Shown one piece after another: positions 5,617-5,755 of a DNA stretch of 5,755 bases. The notes under the pieces were generated by a model. That model saw nothing but the letters and a program-made list of their open reading frames with translations. It searched no databases and was not told where the DNA came from. This stretch comes from Desulfobacula sp. (GTDB lineage Bacteria; Desulfobacterota; Desulfobacteria; Desulfobacterales; Desulfobacteraceae): assembly GCA_023139225.1 (NCBI GenBank), contig JAGLNZ010000145.1, forward strand, positions 1 to 5,755, read 5' to 3'. Position 1 is the first letter of the stretch; each line of letters starts with the position of its first letter. The position numbers were made by a program, and so were the translations under genes.

Positions 5617-5755
5617 ATGAAAAAATTATTTTTAAAAGTAAGTATCATCATTTACGGGATCATTTTCCTTGCGGCAGTCAATGCGACGGCTAAAACTGTT
5701 GAATTGAAAATTTCACATTTTATGCCTACCAAGCATGTTCAGCACAAAGTGCTTG
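5617..5755 (+). CDS. dctP: DctP-family TRAP transporter solute-binding protein, N-terminal part only
   Basis: Only 46 residues are visible before the right edge. A Sec signal peptide (MKKLFLKVSIIIYGIIFLAA, cleavage likely after ATA near residue 25) is followed by KTVELKISHFMPTKHVQHKVL. The pattern 'L+ISHF.P..H' opening the mature protein is typical of DctP-type periplasmic binding proteins of TRAP importers, which take up organic acids with a sodium or proton gradient. AAAGGAG at 5602-5608 lies 8 bases upstream of the ATG. An ATG at 5612 reads into a stop after two codons and is not the start. The gene begins 33 bases after the rdhA-like stop on the same strand with no terminator between, so it is probably cotranscribed from the sigma-54 promoter. 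The DctQ and DctM membrane subunits would lie outside the window. The short length limits certainty about the exact subfamily. Confidence 0.75.
   Translation, partial: MKKLFLKVSIIIYGIIFLAAVNATAKTVELKISHFMPTKHVQHKVL

Noticed and set aside
1..5755. CRISPR arrays, tRNA or rRNA genes, insertion sequences, attachment sites.
   Set aside because: No regularly spaced repeats, RNA gene signatures, transposase motifs or terminal inverted repeats were seen.

Overview
The window looks like chromosomal DNA from an anaerobic Desulfobacterota bacterium, most likely of the Desulfobacter/Desulfobacula kind. This is inferred from the gene mix (reductive dehalogenase-like protein, sigma-54 activator, TTT and TRAP carboxylate transporters), moderate to low GC, AT-rich intergenic DNA and strong AGGAG ribosome sites. 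No marker gene is present, so the taxon stays a guess.

The left 3.9 kb is transcribed leftwards (minus strand). In transcription order it holds a GAF/AAA+/Fis-type sigma-54 activator (2238-3908), a GntR/FadR-family repressor-type regulator (1375-2100), a TctC-type periplasmic solute-binding protein (297-1250), and the start of a TctB small permease subunit (281 down to the window edge). The last two belong to a tripartite tricarboxylate transporter (TTT). The three gaps on this side hold a FadR-type dyad with a repeated half-site, a strong hairpin that starts inside the regulator's stop codon, and a perfect 14-bp AT-rich palindrome before tctC.

The right part is transcribed rightwards (plus strand). 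A well-formed sigma-54 (-24/-12) promoter at 4051-4066 precedes a 485-residue RdhA-family protein (4126-5583). After 33 bp comes the start of a DctP-type TRAP solute-binding protein, cut by the window edge. The RdhA-like protein has both RdhA iron-sulfur motifs and the typical RdhA core, but no twin-arginine signal. Instead it starts with three transmembrane helices, and no separate rdhB follows. Charge distribution suggests that the catalytic domain faces the cytoplasm.

My reading is that the GAF activator senses a small molecule and turns on the divergent sigma-54 promoter. The TRAP system would then import an organic acid, possibly halogenated, for the membrane-anchored RdhA-like enzyme. 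The adjacent TTT system under the FadR-type regulator would handle a related carboxylate. Gene identities are well supported. The substrate, the direction of the catalytic domain and the regulatory links are inferences.
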